NCBI RefSeq assembly: GCF_001565895.1 | Contig: NZ_LSNE01000007.1 | Coordinates: 382,845 to 446,844 of the forward strand | Reading direction: 5' to 3' | DNA: 64,000 nucleotides | Source: Paraglaciecola hydrolytica | GTDB lineage: Bacteria; Pseudomonadota; Gammaproteobacteria; Enterobacterales; Alteromonadaceae | Notes under the pieces: generated by a model | The model's input: only the letters and a program-made list of their open reading frames with translations | The model's database searches: none | Told to the model about the DNA's origin: nothing | Program-made: the position numbers and the translations under genes | In this document: piece after piece, positions 26,556 through 36,396 of the stretch | Numbering within the stretch: position 1 is the stretch's first letter | How the letters are laid out: every line of letters starts with the position of its first letter

Positions 26556-27717
26556 TGACTTGCCGTTATTGATCACATTGCAGCAAAAAATAGCACCTCA
26601 ATTGAGGTGCTTTCTGGCTTTGCTGTTTTGCTCATGTTGGCTGAACAATGTGAGTTGGGCGCAACAAGCACAAGATTTACAAAGCATTCAGCAACAAATT
26701 AAAGAAAAACAACAGCAGGTTGCTGAGCAAATAAAAAGCGCCAAAAAACTGCAACAAGAGCTTGAATATGCCGAAGTGAGTGTGGCTAAAACGGTTAAGG
26801 CTTTAAGCGTGACCGAAAATTCGTTGGCAGAAAACAAAACCCAACGTAAGCAGTTAGGTAAACAGCAACAAGATGTGCAGCAGAAAATTGCTCAGCAACA
26901 GGAAGGCTTGGCCAAGTTAATCAAAAGCGCTTACATGACAGGTAATTACGATTTTGCCAAAATGTTGCTCAACCAGCAGGATGCCGCCAACTTTGAACGT
27001 ACTATTACCTATTACCAATATTTAAATAATGAAAGACGTCACAAAATTGATGAGTTTCGAGTGCTTATTTCAGAGTTGGAAGAGGTTAACGCTCAATTAG
27101 CCAGTAAACAGCAAGAATTGGCACAATTGCAGTCAGAGCAAAAAGAGCAGAAAGCTCAACTCGTTAAACAACAAGCCAGCAGAGAAACAACTCTAGCTAA
27201 CATTCGCTCTGCGATTGAATCGGATGAAGCAAAGATTGAGATACTGCAGCAAAACGAAAAAAACCTACAAGATGCTTTAGCTAAAGCGCAACGTGATAGC
27301 GAAAAACAGAATCAGACGTTTTCTGGCTTGAGTCGGGTTAAAGGCAAATTGTTAATCCCTGCCGAAGGTGAATTGATGCGTATGTTCGGCCGTATCCGTC
27401 AGGGGCAAATTAAATGGAAGGGCATTGTCATTAAAGGCCAGATTGGCAGCCCAGTCATTGCCGTGTATCAAGGTAAGGTCTTGTATGCCGATTGGTTGCG
27501 TGGTTTTGGTTTAGTCACAGTCATTGATCATGGTGATGGTTTTATGAGTCTTTATGGACATAATCAAGCTTTATTAAAACAGGCTGGCGATATCGTTGAG
27601 GCCGGAGAAACCGTGGCTTTACTCGGGCAAAGTGGCGGTCAAACTAATCCTAATTTGTATTTTGAGATACGTCATAAGGGGCAACCGGTTAATCCTACAG
27701 CTTGGTTAAATTTATAA
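26539..27717 (+). CDS. envC: Murein hydrolase activator EnvC
   Basis: Periplasmic activator of the septal amidases AmiA/AmiB. The signal peptide ([18 protein letters not shown]) is followed by a long coiled coil (about residues 45-260, Gln/Lys/Glu rich) and a LytM domain near 280-392. The LytM domain lacks the HxGxD and HLHFE metal ligands (KGQIGSP, LYFEIRH here), as expected for a non-catalytic EnvC. The start is uncertain: no ATG or clear ribosome binding site exists. TTG codons at 26539, 26569 and 26602 all precede or begin the signal peptide, and the longest overlaps gpmI by 17 nt. Confidence 0.92.
   Translation: MLPWFSDLPLLITLQQKIAPQLRCFLALLFCSCWLNNVSWAQQAQDLQSIQQQIKEKQQQVAEQIKSAKKLQQELEYAEVSVAKTVKALSVTENSLAENKTQRKQLGKQQQDVQQKIAQQQEGLAKLIKSAYMTGNYDFAKMLLNQQDAANFERTITYYQYLNNERRHKIDEFRVLISELEEVNAQLASKQQELAQLQSEQKEQKAQLVKQQASRETTLANIRSAIESDEAKIEILQQNEKNLQDALAKAQRDSEKQNQTFSGLSRVKGKLLIPAEGELMRMFGRIRQGQIKWKGIVIKGQIGSPVIAVYQGKVLYADWLRGFGLVTVIDHGDGFMSLYGHNQALLKQAGDIVEAGETVALLGQSGGQTNPNLYFEIRHKGQPVNPTAWLNL
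26592..26611. promoter_or_regulatory. 20-bp perfect palindrome at the start of envC
   Basis: AGCACCTCAATTGAGGTGCT is perfectly self-complementary and is followed by TTCT. It lies 37 bp after the gpmI stop, inside the envC N-terminal codons. It can form a hairpin in mRNA and act as a weak terminator/attenuator or control envC translation. Confidence 0.6.
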
Positions 27718-27830
27718 AGCCCATACCGAAAAGCCCTTAGTATTCTTAGCTAGTAAATTTACCTTAGGTCTTTATAATCAAACCTTGTTAGTGACTATCC
27801 TTTTCATTCAGGCAGATAATAAAAATAACA

Positions 27831-28604
27831 ATGCAACATTTGCTGCTTATCATCTTGGTTTTGTGTTTATCGTTTAAGGCTCACGCTCAACTGGCTGAAA
27901 TTGCCTTAATCATTGACGATATGGGCAATAAAGATGAGGATGCCCAAGCATTTGCATTACCGGCTGAAGTCACCTTTGCCATCTTGCCAAATAAAGTCCT
28001 GTCTAAACAATTTTCTGAAAGAGCCCGCGAACAAAGCAGAGAAGTGATCCTGCATATGCCAATGGAATCAATCGCCGGCATTAAAGAAGAGCACAACTCC
28101 TTAAACGCTAATATGACCACAGTACAAATGCGCTTACTGTTGCAACAAGCCTTAGATACCGTGCCCTATGCCAGCGGTGTTAATAATCATATGGGCAGCA
28201 AACTGACACAATTGGATCAGCCTATGGCAGTGATGATGGAGTTTTTATTGCAGCAGGGTTTGTATTTTGTTGATAGCCGCACTACCAGTTTAAGTAAAGC
28301 CGAGCGCATAGCACGTCAGACTGGGGTGATGGCGGTTAAACGCAATGTATTTTTAGATCATCAAGCCGATGTGGGCCACATCGAAATGCAATTTAATCGA
28401 TTGGTCCGGCTCGCTAAAAAACACGGCAGAGCTGTGGCTATTGCGCATCCTTATCCGCAAACACTCGAGTTTCTGCATGATAATTTAGCCTTGTTAGAGG
28501 CTCAAGGGATTAGCTTAGTTAAGCTCGGCGACTTTATACGTAATGACGAAAAACATGTTAGCCAAGGTAACCAAAGTTTTGGTTCGGCTAACACGGCAAA
28601 ATAA
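27831..28604 (+). CDS. yibQ: Divergent polysaccharide deacetylase family protein YibQ
   Basis: A 257-residue exported protein: signal peptide [15 protein letters not shown], then a divergent polysaccharide deacetylase (DUF610) domain. Motifs include [50 protein letters not shown] and [10 protein letters not shown], which supply the metal-binding His/Asp pattern of the family. Its envC linkage is conserved, and a cell-wall role is plausible but unproven. It follows envC by 113 bp. Confidence 0.92.
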   Translation: MQHLLLIILVLCLSFKAHAQLAEIALIIDDMGNKDEDAQAFALPAEVTFAILPNKVLSKQFSERAREQSREVILHMPMESIAGIKEEHNSLNANMTTVQMRLLLQQALDTVPYASGVNNHMGSKLTQLDQPMAVMMEFLLQQGLYFVDSRTTSLSKAERIARQTGVMAVKRNVFLDHQADVGHIEMQFNRLVRLAKKHGRAVAIAHPYPQTLEFLHDNLALLEAQGISLVKLGDFIRNDEKHVSQGNQSFGSANTAK

Positions 28605-28618
28605 ACAGGAGTATTGCT

Positions 28619-29554
28619 ATGGCAGGCGCAAATTTACTGGCTCTAATCGATGATATCGCCACCATATTGGACGATGTGGCAGTGTTATCTAAAGTCGCGG
28701 CAAAAAAGACCGCAGGGGTACTAGGTGATGATCTTGCGTTAAACGCGGAGCAAGTCTCAGGAGTTAAGGCTGAGCGCGAGTTACCTGTGGTATGGGCGGT
28801 AGCTAAGGGCTCTTTGCTTAACAAAATAATATTGGTGCCATCTGCTTTACTCATTAGTGCCTTTGCGCCTTGGTTGGTAACCGTACTATTGGTTATCGGT
28901 GGTTTGTATTTATGTTTTGAGGGATTTGAAAAAGTCTTTCATCGTTTTTTGCATAGTAAGGACGAACGAGAAGCGCAACATAAACAAAAACTTGAAGCCA
29001 TCGCTGATCCTAAAATCGATTTGGTAACATTAGAAAAAGATAAAATCAAAGGTGCCATCAGAACCGACTTTATTTTGTCGGCTGAAATTGTAGTGATAGT
29101 TCTAGGCACAGTGCAGGAAAGTCCGTTTACAACTCAGTTAACCGTTTTAACCTTATTAGCACTGGCAATTACTGTAGGTGTGTACGGCTTGGTAGCCGCC
29201 ATTGTTAAGATAGATGACTTAGGTCTGTACTTTTTACGCCAGTCTATTAGTGGTAGTTTTAGTGCACTTAAACGTGGACTTGGGCGTGGTTTGTTGATCA
29301 TCGCTCCCTTATTAATGAAAACCTTAGCTATCGTTGGCACTATCGCGATGTTTTTAGTCGGGGGTGGGATCTTGGTGCATAGCATTGGATTTTTGCACCA
29401 CTTACTTGAGCCTCTTTATCATAGCGTGCAAGACATCAATATTGTTGCTGGTGTATTGCCGATCATCAGTGAAGGCCTGATAGGGCTTATCGCAGGAGGT
29501 TTGGTATTGTTAACAATGAAACTGCTAAGCCCATTGATTGCTAAGTTTACGTAG
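28619..29554 (+). CDS. DUF808 family membrane protein (YedI-like)
   Basis: A 311-residue inner-membrane protein opening with [21 protein letters not shown] and [20 protein letters not shown], which are hallmark DUF808/YedI sequences. Several transmembrane helices follow ([19 protein letters not shown], and [21 protein letters not shown]). Function unknown. It lies 14 bp downstream of yibQ with an AGGAG site, so it is probably co-transcribed. Confidence 0.92.
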   Translation: MAGANLLALIDDIATILDDVAVLSKVAAKKTAGVLGDDLALNAEQVSGVKAERELPVVWAVAKGSLLNKIILVPSALLISAFAPWLVTVLLVIGGLYLCFEGFEKVFHRFLHSKDEREAQHKQKLEAIADPKIDLVTLEKDKIKGAIRTDFILSAEIVVIVLGTVQESPFTTQLTVLTLLALAITVGVYGLVAAIVKIDDLGLYFLRQSISGSFSALKRGLGRGLLIIAPLLMKTLAIVGTIAMFLVGGGILVHSIGFLHHLLEPLYHSVQDINIVAGVLPIISEGLIGLIAGGLVLLTMKLLSPLIAKFT

Positions 29555-29590
29555 TTAAATTTAGCAAACAACTATTTGCATTTGTCGGGT

Positions 29591-29610
29591 AATGTTATAT
29601 TATAACGTTT
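29591..29610. promoter_or_regulatory. Zur-box-like palindrome upstream of the MerC-domain gene
   Basis: AATGTTATATTATAACGTTT contains GTTATA-T-TATAAC, the core of the gammaproteobacterial Zur operator as I recall it from znuA promoters. It lies 23 bp before the MerC-domain ATG, where bound Zur would block transcription. It predicts zinc-repressed expression. Confidence 0.65.
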
Positions 29611-29632
29611 CTTTAAGGCAGGGCTACGACCG

Positions 29633-30076
29633 ATGCAAACTACTAGGCAAACTTCTCCGCAAAATACGCGCGACAGATCATTTTTAGACAAACTCGGCAT
29701 CTGGGCTTCAAGCTTATGTGCTGTACATTGTTTGTCTTTGCCTATTTTGATCCCCTTGATTCCTTTGGTCAGTGCGAGCTTTTTTGCACAAAATTGGTTT
29801 GAAAAAACCATTTTGTCCATGTCGATGATCATCGGCTTTTGGGCTTTGTTATCAGGTTTTTATCGTTATCACCGTCAGCTTTATCCTTTATACAGTCTAG
29901 CTTTAGGTGGTTTGATTTATTGGAACAAAGGCATGTTTGGTGACAGTTATGAGCCTTTTACCATTGCGGTCGGTGCTATGTTGATTGTCTTTGCCCATAT
30001 AGCCAATATTAAAATGTGTAGAACGTGTCGCAGCTGTGAAACGAGCTGTGCTAACACCCAGAGCGAATTGAGTTAA
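29633..30076 (+). CDS. MerC-domain metal-associated membrane protein
   Basis: A 147-residue inner-membrane protein of the MerC family. The first helix has the typical SSLCAVHCLSLPILIPLIP motif with the paired Cys. Three further helices follow (ILSMSMIIGFWALLSGF, LYSLALGGLIYW, TIAVGAMLIVFAHIANI). The C-terminus carries a Cys cluster KMCRTCRSCETSC near residues 130-142. MerC in mer operons transports Hg(II). Here no mer genes are near and a Zur-like box precedes the start, so a zinc role is more likely. The 3' end overlaps the convergent phosphodiesterase gene by 26 bp. Confidence 0.85.
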   Translation: MQTTRQTSPQNTRDRSFLDKLGIWASSLCAVHCLSLPILIPLIPLVSASFFAQNWFEKTILSMSMIIGFWALLSGFYRYHRQLYPLYSLALGGLIYWNKGMFGDSYEPFTIAVGAMLIVFAHIANIKMCRTCRSCETSCANTQSELS

Positions 30077-30758
30077 TAAACATTTTAGCTTTAGCTGGTG
30101 AGTTACAGAATACTCCGTCTACTCCCCAGTGATATAACATTTCAAGATCTTCCGCTTCATCCACTGTATAAACCATTACCTGTAAACCTCTTTGATGGGC
30201 ATCATCAACAAAGGCTTGATCTAAAAAGGTGATATCCGCGTTAACTGAATAAGCTCCAAGCGTTGCTGCAAACAAAGCATAATCAATGGGTTTGCTGGCA
30301 GTAAGTGCACCGATTTTTAGTGTGGGCGAGAGTTGTTTGATTTGAGCTAATAAATGATGATCAAAAGACGAAACGATAAATTGCTCTTGTTTAAAACCTA
30401 ACTCAGCTTGGGCTTTGTTAATTAGCGTGATAACTAGCGCAACATCCTTCAAACCTTTAACTTCAATATTGAGCATGCATTGCCCAGCAATGAGCTGCAT
30501 CACCTCCCACAAAGTAGGTACTTTTTCACCTTGCCCAGCATCCAATGTGCGCAATTGATTCATACTGTAGTGGGGTAATTGACCTGTGCCATTAGTGGTG
30601 CGGTGTACCCAGCGATCATGGATAACCACCAGTTCTTGTTCGACTTGATGTACATCTATCTCAATACCATCGACCTGCTGAGTTAGTGCAAGTTTAATGG
30701 CTCCTAGGGTATTTTCGGGAGCGTCGGCGCTGGCACCACGATGGGCAAAGATGAGCAT
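30051..30758 (-). CDS. ugpQ: Glycerophosphodiester phosphodiesterase, cytoplasmic type
   Basis: Hydrolyses glycerophosphodiesters to sn-glycerol 3-phosphate and an alcohol. 235 residues with no signal peptide, like UgpQ (247). Catalytic region FAHRGASADAPENTLGAI near residue 4 and EIDVHQ...LVVIHDRWVHRTTNG near 33-53 hold the two His and metal ligands. NIEVKG, VSSFDHHLL and VYTVDEAEDLEMLYHWGVDGVFCN complete the barrel. Stop-to-start contact with the upstream DMT gene suggests a psd-DMT-ugpQ operon, fitting phospholipid turnover. Confidence 0.93.
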   Translation of the reverse strand: MLIFAHRGASADAPENTLGAIKLALTQQVDGIEIDVHQVEQELVVIHDRWVHRTTNGTGQLPHYSMNQLRTLDAGQGEKVPTLWEVMQLIAGQCMLNIEVKGLKDVALVITLINKAQAELGFKQEQFIVSSFDHHLLAQIKQLSPTLKIGALTASKPIDYALFAATLGAYSVNADITFLDQAFVDDAHQRGLQVMVYTVDEAEDLEMLYHWGVDGVFCNSPAKAKMFINSIRSGC

Positions 30759-31631
30759 TTATTTTTCTTTATTATGTAGTTTTTGGGCATTGATAGTTTC
30801 GTATATTGCGGCAGAAATAACCAGTAAGCCACCACATAAAGTTTGCCACGTGGGCTCTTCGTCTAACAGCAAAATAGCCAGTATTACCCCGTAAAGTGGC
30901 TGCATGCAGGCAACCAATGAAAAGGTTTTAGCGCGTAGATGTTTTAAACTAGTGGCTATCAAAGTATGGGGTAGAGCAGTTAAAAAGGTGCCTAGTACCG
31001 CTAACCAAATATAAGTTTGCTGACTGGCTTGGCTGATTGCGGGGCTGACAAAAAAACTCAGACACAACACGATGATCAGGGTTTGATAGGCCATCGACAA
31101 AGAGCCCGAGTAGTGAGAAAAGTACTTACGCATGATGAGATTTCGAAATGCATACAACAGCGCTGAAGCAATGCCAATCATGATACCTAGGGTCACGTCG
31201 TTGTCTAAACTGACCTCAGGCACAATGAGATAGATGCCAAACAACACCACAAGTGCACTAAGTAAGTCTTGCCAGACCAGCCTTATTCCTTCAAAAAAGG
31301 GCTCAAGCAATACTGTAATCACCGGAAAGGTAAACAAGGCAATCATTCCTACTGATACCGATGAATATTGCATGGCGGCAAAGTAACTCACCCAGTGTGC
31401 AGCCATTAACAAACCTAGGGTGAGTGCAACTATATAGTCTTTAACACTGCCTAGACGAATTTTACCGCCACTGATTTTAACGATAAAAAACAACATTAAA
31501 CAAGCCACGATAGCGCGGCCAAAAGTGATGTCAGTGGCAGATAAGGGAATGATTTTAGAGAAAAGTGCGGTAGCTCCCAGCAGCACTACGGTTATATGTA
31601 GTGACCACAAACTTTTCTTTACGGGATCCAC
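30759..31631 (-). CDS. EamA/DMT superfamily permease
   Basis: A 290-residue inner-membrane protein of about ten helices formed by two EamA repeats. Features include TALFSKIIPLSATDITFGRAIVA, AAMQYSSVSVGMIALFTFPVITVLLEPFF, and the second-repeat match LVACMQPLYGVILAILLLDEEP. GTG start 3 bp after the psd stop. The substrate cannot be read from sequence. Confidence 0.9.
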   Translation of the reverse strand: MDPVKKSLWSLHITVVLLGATALFSKIIPLSATDITFGRAIVACLMLFFIVKISGGKIRLGSVKDYIVALTLGLLMAAHWVSYFAAMQYSSVSVGMIALFTFPVITVLLEPFFEGIRLVWQDLLSALVVLFGIYLIVPEVSLDNDVTLGIMIGIASALLYAFRNLIMRKYFSHYSGSLSMAYQTLIIVLCLSFFVSPAISQASQQTYIWLAVLGTFLTALPHTLIATSLKHLRAKTFSLVACMQPLYGVILAILLLDEEPTWQTLCGGLLVISAAIYETINAQKLHNKEK

Positions 31632-31634
31632 GAT

Positions 31635-32495
31635 TTATTTCGTTATCGTGGCAAAAATCTCACCAAGGCGGGTTGGATCGCCTTCGTTTAGGTCGGCAAA
31701 TTCCAGTTTATCGGCTTCAAAACAAGCGACAATGGTTGAACCGAGTTTAAATAAACCCATTTCTTCACCTTTTTTCAAGTGTACTGCATGTTCGCCTTCT
31801 GTTGGATATTGCCAGTGTTGCACGTTTTTACCCGCAGGCGGAGAGACAGTACCTGCCCACTTAGTTTCGATGCTGGCAACAATAGTTGCACCTACTAATA
31901 CCATGGCAAACTTACCAATTTCAGTATCAAAAATCGCTACCACTCTTTCGTTACGGGCGAATAAGCCGGGTACACGCTGGGCCGTTAAAGGACTAACTGA
32001 AAACAACTCACCTGGTACATACAACATATCTGTTAAGGTGCCATCAAGTGGCATATGAATACGGTGATAGTCTTTGGGCGATAAGTAGATCGTGGCAAAT
32101 TTACCATCCTTAAACGGCAAGGCAACTTCAGGTTTGCCACCCAGCAAAGTGGTTAAACTGTAATCGTGCCCTTTAGCCTGAAAAATGCTGTCATGTTTGA
32201 TATCACCAAGCTGGCTGACTGCGCCATCAACGGGTAAAGCCAACTGGTTGTCGCCGTCACAGATAGGACGCATGCCCGGTTTTAACTCACGGGTGAAAAA
32301 TGCATTAAATGAGCTGTAGTCTTCAGGATCCGAGTGCAGAGCCTCGGCCATATTGACTTGGTATTGTTTAATAAAAAGTTTGATTAAACCGGTAGTTAAG
32401 GCACCTGCTTGAGCAGCGGCTAAACATCCCACTAAACGGGATAATAGATGTTTAGGCAAAATATATTGCAGGGCAATTTTTAACGAATCGAACAA
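31635..32495 (-). CDS. psd: Phosphatidylserine decarboxylase proenzyme
   Basis: Membrane-associated enzyme that makes phosphatidylethanolamine from phosphatidylserine. 286 residues (E. coli 322). The self-cleavage site LGST lies in [13 protein letters not shown] near residue 252; the Ser becomes the pyruvoyl group. [23 protein letters not shown] and [15 protein letters not shown] match the family. TTG start. Lies downstream of rsgA, as in E. coli. Confidence 0.96.
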   Translation of the reverse strand: MFDSLKIALQYILPKHLLSRLVGCLAAAQAGALTTGLIKLFIKQYQVNMAEALHSDPEDYSSFNAFFTRELKPGMRPICDGDNQLALPVDGAVSQLGDIKHDSIFQAKGHDYSLTTLLGGKPEVALPFKDGKFATIYLSPKDYHRIHMPLDGTLTDMLYVPGELFSVSPLTAQRVPGLFARNERVVAIFDTEIGKFAMVLVGATIVASIETKWAGTVSPPAGKNVQHWQYPTEGEHAVHLKKGEEMGLFKLGSTIVACFEADKLEFADLNEGDPTRLGEIFATITK

Positions 32496-32620
32496 AGTAA
32501 CACCTTAAAATGATATAGAGGGATCCACTTGGGATTGTAACCTAATCGACGCTATTGTCGCAGTCCTCCTAAGTCAATTAGGCTATATGCTAGTATTGAA
32601 ATAGTGTATCTGGTTGACCT

Positions 32621-33655
32621 CTAAACTTTGATATGTGAGGGGCGCAATTCGTCCATATTGCTAAGAATTTTATGATAATTTTCAAAGCGCTGTGCACTGA
32701 TTTCACCATTTTCGACGGCTTGCCTGATGATGCAACCAGGATCTGTAGCGTGTTTACAGTCACGAAATTTACAGCCACCGAGGTAATCACGAAACTCTTT
32801 AAAACCATAGGTTAAACGTTCGACAGGCAAATGCCATAAGGCAAACTCTCTGACCCCAGGTGAGTCAATCAACGTACCACCTTGTTCAAAATGTAATAAC
32901 TTGGCGGTCGTGGTGGTGTGTTGACCTAAACCTGAGTTATCGGAAATATCGCCTATGGCTTCGTCAGCCTCGGGTAACAATGCGTTGATCAGACTGGATT
33001 TACCTACCCCGGATTGACCTACAAATACGCTGGTTTTATCTTTCAAGCAGACTGAAAGCTCGTCCATGCCACATAAGGTCTTGCAACTGGTGTAAACGAT
33101 CTGATAGCCAATTTTTCGGTAGATATCTAACTGTTCTTCTACCAGCTTACGTTCTTGTTCATTGAGTAATTCGACTTTGTTAAGCAAGATCACCGGCGTG
33201 ATCTCTACGTCTTCAGAAGCCACTAAATAGCGGTCGATTATGTTCAATGACAAGCTCGGGATCACTGAGCTAACAATAATGATTTGATCAATATTGGCGG
33301 CAACGGGTTTTAGCCCATCATAATAATCGGGGCGGGTGAGTACACTTTTACGATCTTTGACGACTTCGATAACGCCAGCCACAGTTGAAACAGCATCTTT
33401 GCCGGGGCGGAATAATACGTCATCGCCACATACCACGCTGTCGATGGTGCGGCGGATATGACAGCGATGGATTACACCATGTAAGTCTTCTACGTCGGCA
33501 TGTTTGCCAAAACGGCCAATGACCTTGCCGGATTGTTGTTCGTCTAATTGCGCATCGTCTAAATCCACAGTGGATTTTTTATTGGCAATTCGACGACTAC
33601 GGTTATCAGAAACCTGACGTTTTTGTTGATGTGTGAGTTTTGGTTTTTTTGCCAC
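32621..33655 (-). CDS. rsgA: Small ribosomal subunit biogenesis GTPase RsgA
   Basis: Circularly permuted GTPase that aids late 30S subunit maturation. 344 residues (E. coli 350). OB fold in the first third, then G4-like LLNKVELL, G1 [16 protein letters not shown] near 218, G3 [10 protein letters not shown], and a C-terminal zinc-binding Cys/His set ([16 protein letters not shown]). Basic N-terminus. GTG start. Divergent from orn, with psd downstream; this arrangement is conserved. Confidence 0.97.
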   Translation of the reverse strand: MAKKPKLTHQQKRQVSDNRSRRIANKKSTVDLDDAQLDEQQSGKVIGRFGKHADVEDLHGVIHRCHIRRTIDSVVCGDDVLFRPGKDAVSTVAGVIEVVKDRKSVLTRPDYYDGLKPVAANIDQIIIVSSVIPSLSLNIIDRYLVASEDVEITPVILLNKVELLNEQERKLVEEQLDIYRKIGYQIVYTSCKTLCGMDELSVCLKDKTSVFVGQSGVGKSSLINALLPEADEAIGDISDNSGLGQHTTTTAKLLHFEQGGTLIDSPGVREFALWHLPVERLTYGFKEFRDYLGGCKFRDCKHATDPGCIIRQAVENGEISAQRFENYHKILSNMDELRPSHIKV

Positions 33656-33767
33656 GATTTGACTTACTATATTTGGCGCAAATTCAGCTTACATGGTAAC
33701 GTTTGAACCACTGTATGCATACTTAATAGTGCTTAACTTTTAATTTTAATCTGTTTTGGGAGCCTTT

Positions 33768-34313
33768 ATGTCACTAGACAATGAAAATTTAGTGTGGGTA
33801 GACATGGAAATGACAGGGCTTGAGCCTAATACCGATGTGGTACTTGAAATAGCCACTATAGTGACTGATAAAAATTTAAATATCTTGGCAGAAGGCCCAG
33901 TGTTAGCAATTTACCAACCTGATTCAGTATTGGATAACATGGATCAATGGTGTATCGATACCCATGGCAAAACAGGTTTAACCGCTCGTTGTCGGCAAAG
34001 TAAAATAACGGAACAAATGGCTGTTGAACAGACCATTGCCTTTTTGCAGCCTTATGTGGATAAAGGTAAGTCACCCATGTGTGGCAATACTATCGGCCAA
34101 GACAGACGGTTTATGGTTAAGTATATGCCTGAGCTGGAAGCATATTTTCACTATCGTAATATCGATGTCAGCACAGTTAAAGAGCTGGTTAAAAGATGGA
34201 GTCCTGCCAGCTTGCAAGGTTTTGAGAAAAAAGGCATTCATTTGGCATTAGACGATATTCGTGAGTCGATTGCCGAGTTGGTGTTTTATCGCAAAAAAGT
34301 TTTCAACATTTAA
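33768..34313 (+). CDS. orn: Oligoribonuclease
   Basis: DEDDh 3'-5' exonuclease that degrades 2-5 nt RNAs and pGpG, the latter linking it to the two c-di-GMP phosphodiesterases in this window. 181 residues, identical in length to E. coli Orn from the ATG at 33768, which has a GGGAG site. Motifs: [13 protein letters not shown] (DxE), [20 protein letters not shown] and [14 protein letters not shown] (HxxxxD). Confidence 0.97.
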   Translation: MSLDNENLVWVDMEMTGLEPNTDVVLEIATIVTDKNLNILAEGPVLAIYQPDSVLDNMDQWCIDTHGKTGLTARCRQSKITEQMAVEQTIAFLQPYVDKGKSPMCGNTIGQDRRFMVKYMPELEAYFHYRNIDVSTVKELVKRWSPASLQGFEKKGIHLALDDIRESIAELVFYRKKVFNI

Positions 34314-34747
34314 GCTTGGGTGTTTGATGGCTAGCTCATCTGCTCAGACATACCTAAGCAGCTAAAAAATCAATAGTATATGGAATTGATTTTGCCGCTA
34401 TGGAAAGCTACTTGATTAATACAGCTTATATGTCTGAATTTTGTATGTGGGATAACATACAACAAAGCCAAACCCTACAGCAGGTGTTATCTGTTTTACT
34501 GAACAATATGGCCGAAATGATCCAATGCTCAGGGTAGTAATACCTGGATCTTAAGCTGATGCACTGATTGATTGTTGTTAAAACATCCACTTAGCAGCTT
34601 AAATCAAAAGATTTTGCAAAAAATACTAAATAGCCCTTGCATCCAAAATAATTTTTTGTAAAATGCGCGTCCGTTTGAGGCAACCACAGTTTCAAACTAG
34701 TACAGGAAGTACGTTGTTAAAGCTCAAGTAATGGGCAGCATCAAAAT
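34314..34747. other. Spacer orn / tRNA-Gly with a possible 45-codon remnant
   Basis: 434 bp without a convincing gene. An ATG frame at 34400-34537 (45 codons, starting MESYLINTAY and ending NMAEMIQCSG) is short, has no clear ribosome binding site, and vaguely resembles the first helix of a GAF-like sensor. It may be a relic. The tRNA promoter occupies 34637-34664. Confidence 0.35.
34637..34664 (+). promoter_or_regulatory. Sigma-70 promoter of tRNA-Gly
   Basis: TTGCAT, a 16-bp spacer, then TAAAAT, followed by a GC-rich discriminator (GCGCGTCCG) as is usual for stringently controlled stable-RNA promoters. It lies about 84 bp upstream of the tRNA. Confidence 0.7.
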
Positions 34748-34822
34748 GCGGGAATAGCTCAGTGGTAGAGCACAACCTTGCCAAGGTTGGGGTCGCGAGT
34801 TCGAATCTCGTTTCCCGCTCCA
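34748..34822 (+). tRNA. tRNA-Gly (anticodon GCC)
   Basis: 75-nt cloverleaf with encoded CCA. Acceptor GCGGGAA pairs with TTCCCGC. D-stem GCTC/GAGC, anticodon stem CAACC/GGTTG with loop TTGCCAA (anticodon GCC at 34780-34782), and the TTCGAAT T-loop are all intact. A tRNA-Gly beside orn is also found in E. coli. Confidence 0.97.
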
Positions 34823-35021
34823 AATTTCACATCGTTTTACCTTTTTAGTTAAAATCCAAATAGATTGATTCAAATTTTCTGTATTGCTCTCGTTGTTGCA
34901 AGCGCTTTTCTAATGTTAGAGTTAACTATCAATAATAAAAATTCTTTTATCACTAAAATCTATTGGTAAGATGGCTGATCAGGGCGCAAACTTCTTTCTG
35001 GTCTAACCAGATAGGATAGTT

Positions 35022-35513
35022 ATGAGTACCAATAACCCACTTCGTCATTTTGTCAATAAAGTGAATCAATATCCCCAGTGGTTGAGTCGTTTTTTAATCA
35101 CACAGTTGTTTCGTCATAAAGTAAAACTCGCTGGCACTACAGGTATTGAGGTGTTGTTTACCGATGGTAAAACGGCAACGTATCGGCAAAAAAATAGACG
35201 TAAAGCCCAAAATCACATTGGCAGTGTACATGCTGCGGCGATGGCGTTATTGGCAGAGTCTTGTACGGGTTTTATTGTCGGGATCAATTTGCCGGGGGAT
35301 AAATTGCCACTGATCAAAACCATGAATTTAAATTACGTAAAACGTGCTACTGGCGACATGACAGCGGTCGCCACCTTAACGGACGCACAGATTGAATTGA
35401 TGCAAACCACTGACAAGGGTGAAGTGAATGTGCAAGTGACGGTGACAGATGCTACCGGCATAGAGCCACTCATATGTGAAATGATTTGGGCTTGGGTGCC
35501 TAAAAAACGTTAA
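35022..35513 (+). CDS. DUF4442 hotdog-fold protein (thioesterase-like)
   Basis: A 163-residue soluble protein. The DUF4442 core is visible as RRKAQNHIGSVHAAAMALLAESCTGF near residues 60-88 and LPLIKTMNLNYVKRATGDMTA near 100-122. The NHIGSVHAAA helix corresponds to the hotdog-fold active-site helix of PaaI-like thioesterases. An acyl-CoA substrate is possible but not shown. Single gene downstream of the tRNA. Confidence 0.87.
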   Translation: MSTNNPLRHFVNKVNQYPQWLSRFLITQLFRHKVKLAGTTGIEVLFTDGKTATYRQKNRRKAQNHIGSVHAAAMALLAESCTGFIVGINLPGDKLPLIKTMNLNYVKRATGDMTAVATLTDAQIELMQTTDKGEVNVQVTVTDATGIEPLICEMIWAWVPKKR

Positions 35514-35534
35514 TTTATTTTGTGTAACCCTATT

Positions 35535-36152
35535 TTATTGCGGTTGAGGAAAGGCCATCAGCGCCATTTTTGCGATTTCGCGTAATTGCTGTTGGTCAGA
35601 ACCATTGGTGACTTGGATCGTCATGCCCTGCAAAACTGTCCCTAAATAGCGGGCAAGCGCTTCTGGATCGGCTGAAGTTGGTAAGTCACCTGCTGCTTTC
35701 GCTTCAGCAAAACGTTCAGCAATTTTTGCTTCATGACCCACTCTTTTATTAATTAAGGCTTCTTTGACTGAGGCCGCTGCTTCACTGCACGACAACGCAC
35801 CTTGCACAATCACACAACCATTAGGATGGCTTTTATCGGCCAGATCGTCAGCTACTCCATATAACATATATTCGGCAACGGCGTAGGCGGTCTTTTGCAT
35901 GAGGGCATCGTGAAAAACCGAGTTAGGGCGATTTTCGTAGAGATCTACGGCTTTAATAAAAAGTTGTTCTTTATTGCCAAAAGCAGCATATAGACTGGGT
36001 TTATTGATGCCCATGGCATCGGTTAGATCAGCCAGCGAGGTGCCGTCATAGCCTTTACGCCAGAAAACTTCCAAGGCTTTTTCTAGGGCTTTTTCGCTAT
36101 CAAAGGCGCGTGGTCTGCCAATACAACAAACTGATTTCTGTCCGATTTTCAC
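35535..36152 (-). CDS. TetR/AcrR family repressor, divergent from RND operon
   Basis: A 205-residue repressor. The N-terminal HTH is GRPRAFDSEKALEKALEVFW then GTSLADLTDAMGINKPSLYAAFGNKEQLF (residues 13-60). The ligand-binding part contains HPNGCVIVQGAL. GTG start with AGAGGTAC upstream. The opposite strand begins an RND efflux operon, and two related palindromes sit in the intervening 305 bp; autoregulation and control of the pump are likely. Inducer unknown. Confidence 0.92.
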   Translation of the reverse strand: MKIGQKSVCCIGRPRAFDSEKALEKALEVFWRKGYDGTSLADLTDAMGINKPSLYAAFGNKEQLFIKAVDLYENRPNSVFHDALMQKTAYAVAEYMLYGVADDLADKSHPNGCVIVQGALSCSEAAASVKEALINKRVGHEAKIAERFAEAKAAGDLPTSADPEALARYLGTVLQGMTIQVTNGSDQQQLREIAKMALMAFPQPQ

Positions 36153-36327
36153 TGTGTACCTCTACTGCTTTGTGCTGTTGCTTAACATGATTCTACTACG
36201 ACATTCGTCGCCTGCGTTAGTTTCTATTAATACGCAGAATCTGAGTCAAACCCAAGTTTACCATTATAGATTGCTGTGACTAAGAAAAAGCTATATTCGC
36301 TCACAACCTTAGATATAACTTAATTTA

Positions 36328-36343
36328 TTTACCAGTCGGTACA
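36328..36343. promoter_or_regulatory. TetR operator-like site A
   Basis: TTTACCAGTCGGTACA matches site B at 12 of 16 positions, with TACC/GGTA arms. It lies just upstream of the -35 hexamer. Confidence 0.55.
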
Positions 36344-36351
36344 TAAATGAA

Positions 36352-36381
36352 TTGACACTTTGTTGATGCAATATGTATATT
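36352..36381 (+). promoter_or_regulatory. Promoter of the RND efflux operon
   Basis: TTGACA, an 18-bp spacer, then TATATT. The -10 end overlaps operator-like site B, so a bound repressor would exclude RNA polymerase. Confidence 0.75.
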
Positions 36382-36396
36382 GTACCACATGGTACA
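36381..36396. promoter_or_regulatory. TetR operator-like site B
   Basis: TGTACCACATGGTACA has perfect 7-bp arms around a 2-bp centre. It covers the expected transcription start of the efflux operon. Confidence 0.7.

Noticed and set aside
29633-30076. A mercury resistance operon
   Set aside because: MerC domain alone; no merR, merT, merP or merA nearby, and the promoter box resembles Zur rather than MerR sites.
31525-32058. 177-codon plus-strand open frame
   Set aside because: Lies antisense to psd and the DMT permease, both well supported; low-complexity Ser/Thr-rich translation typical of a shadow frame.
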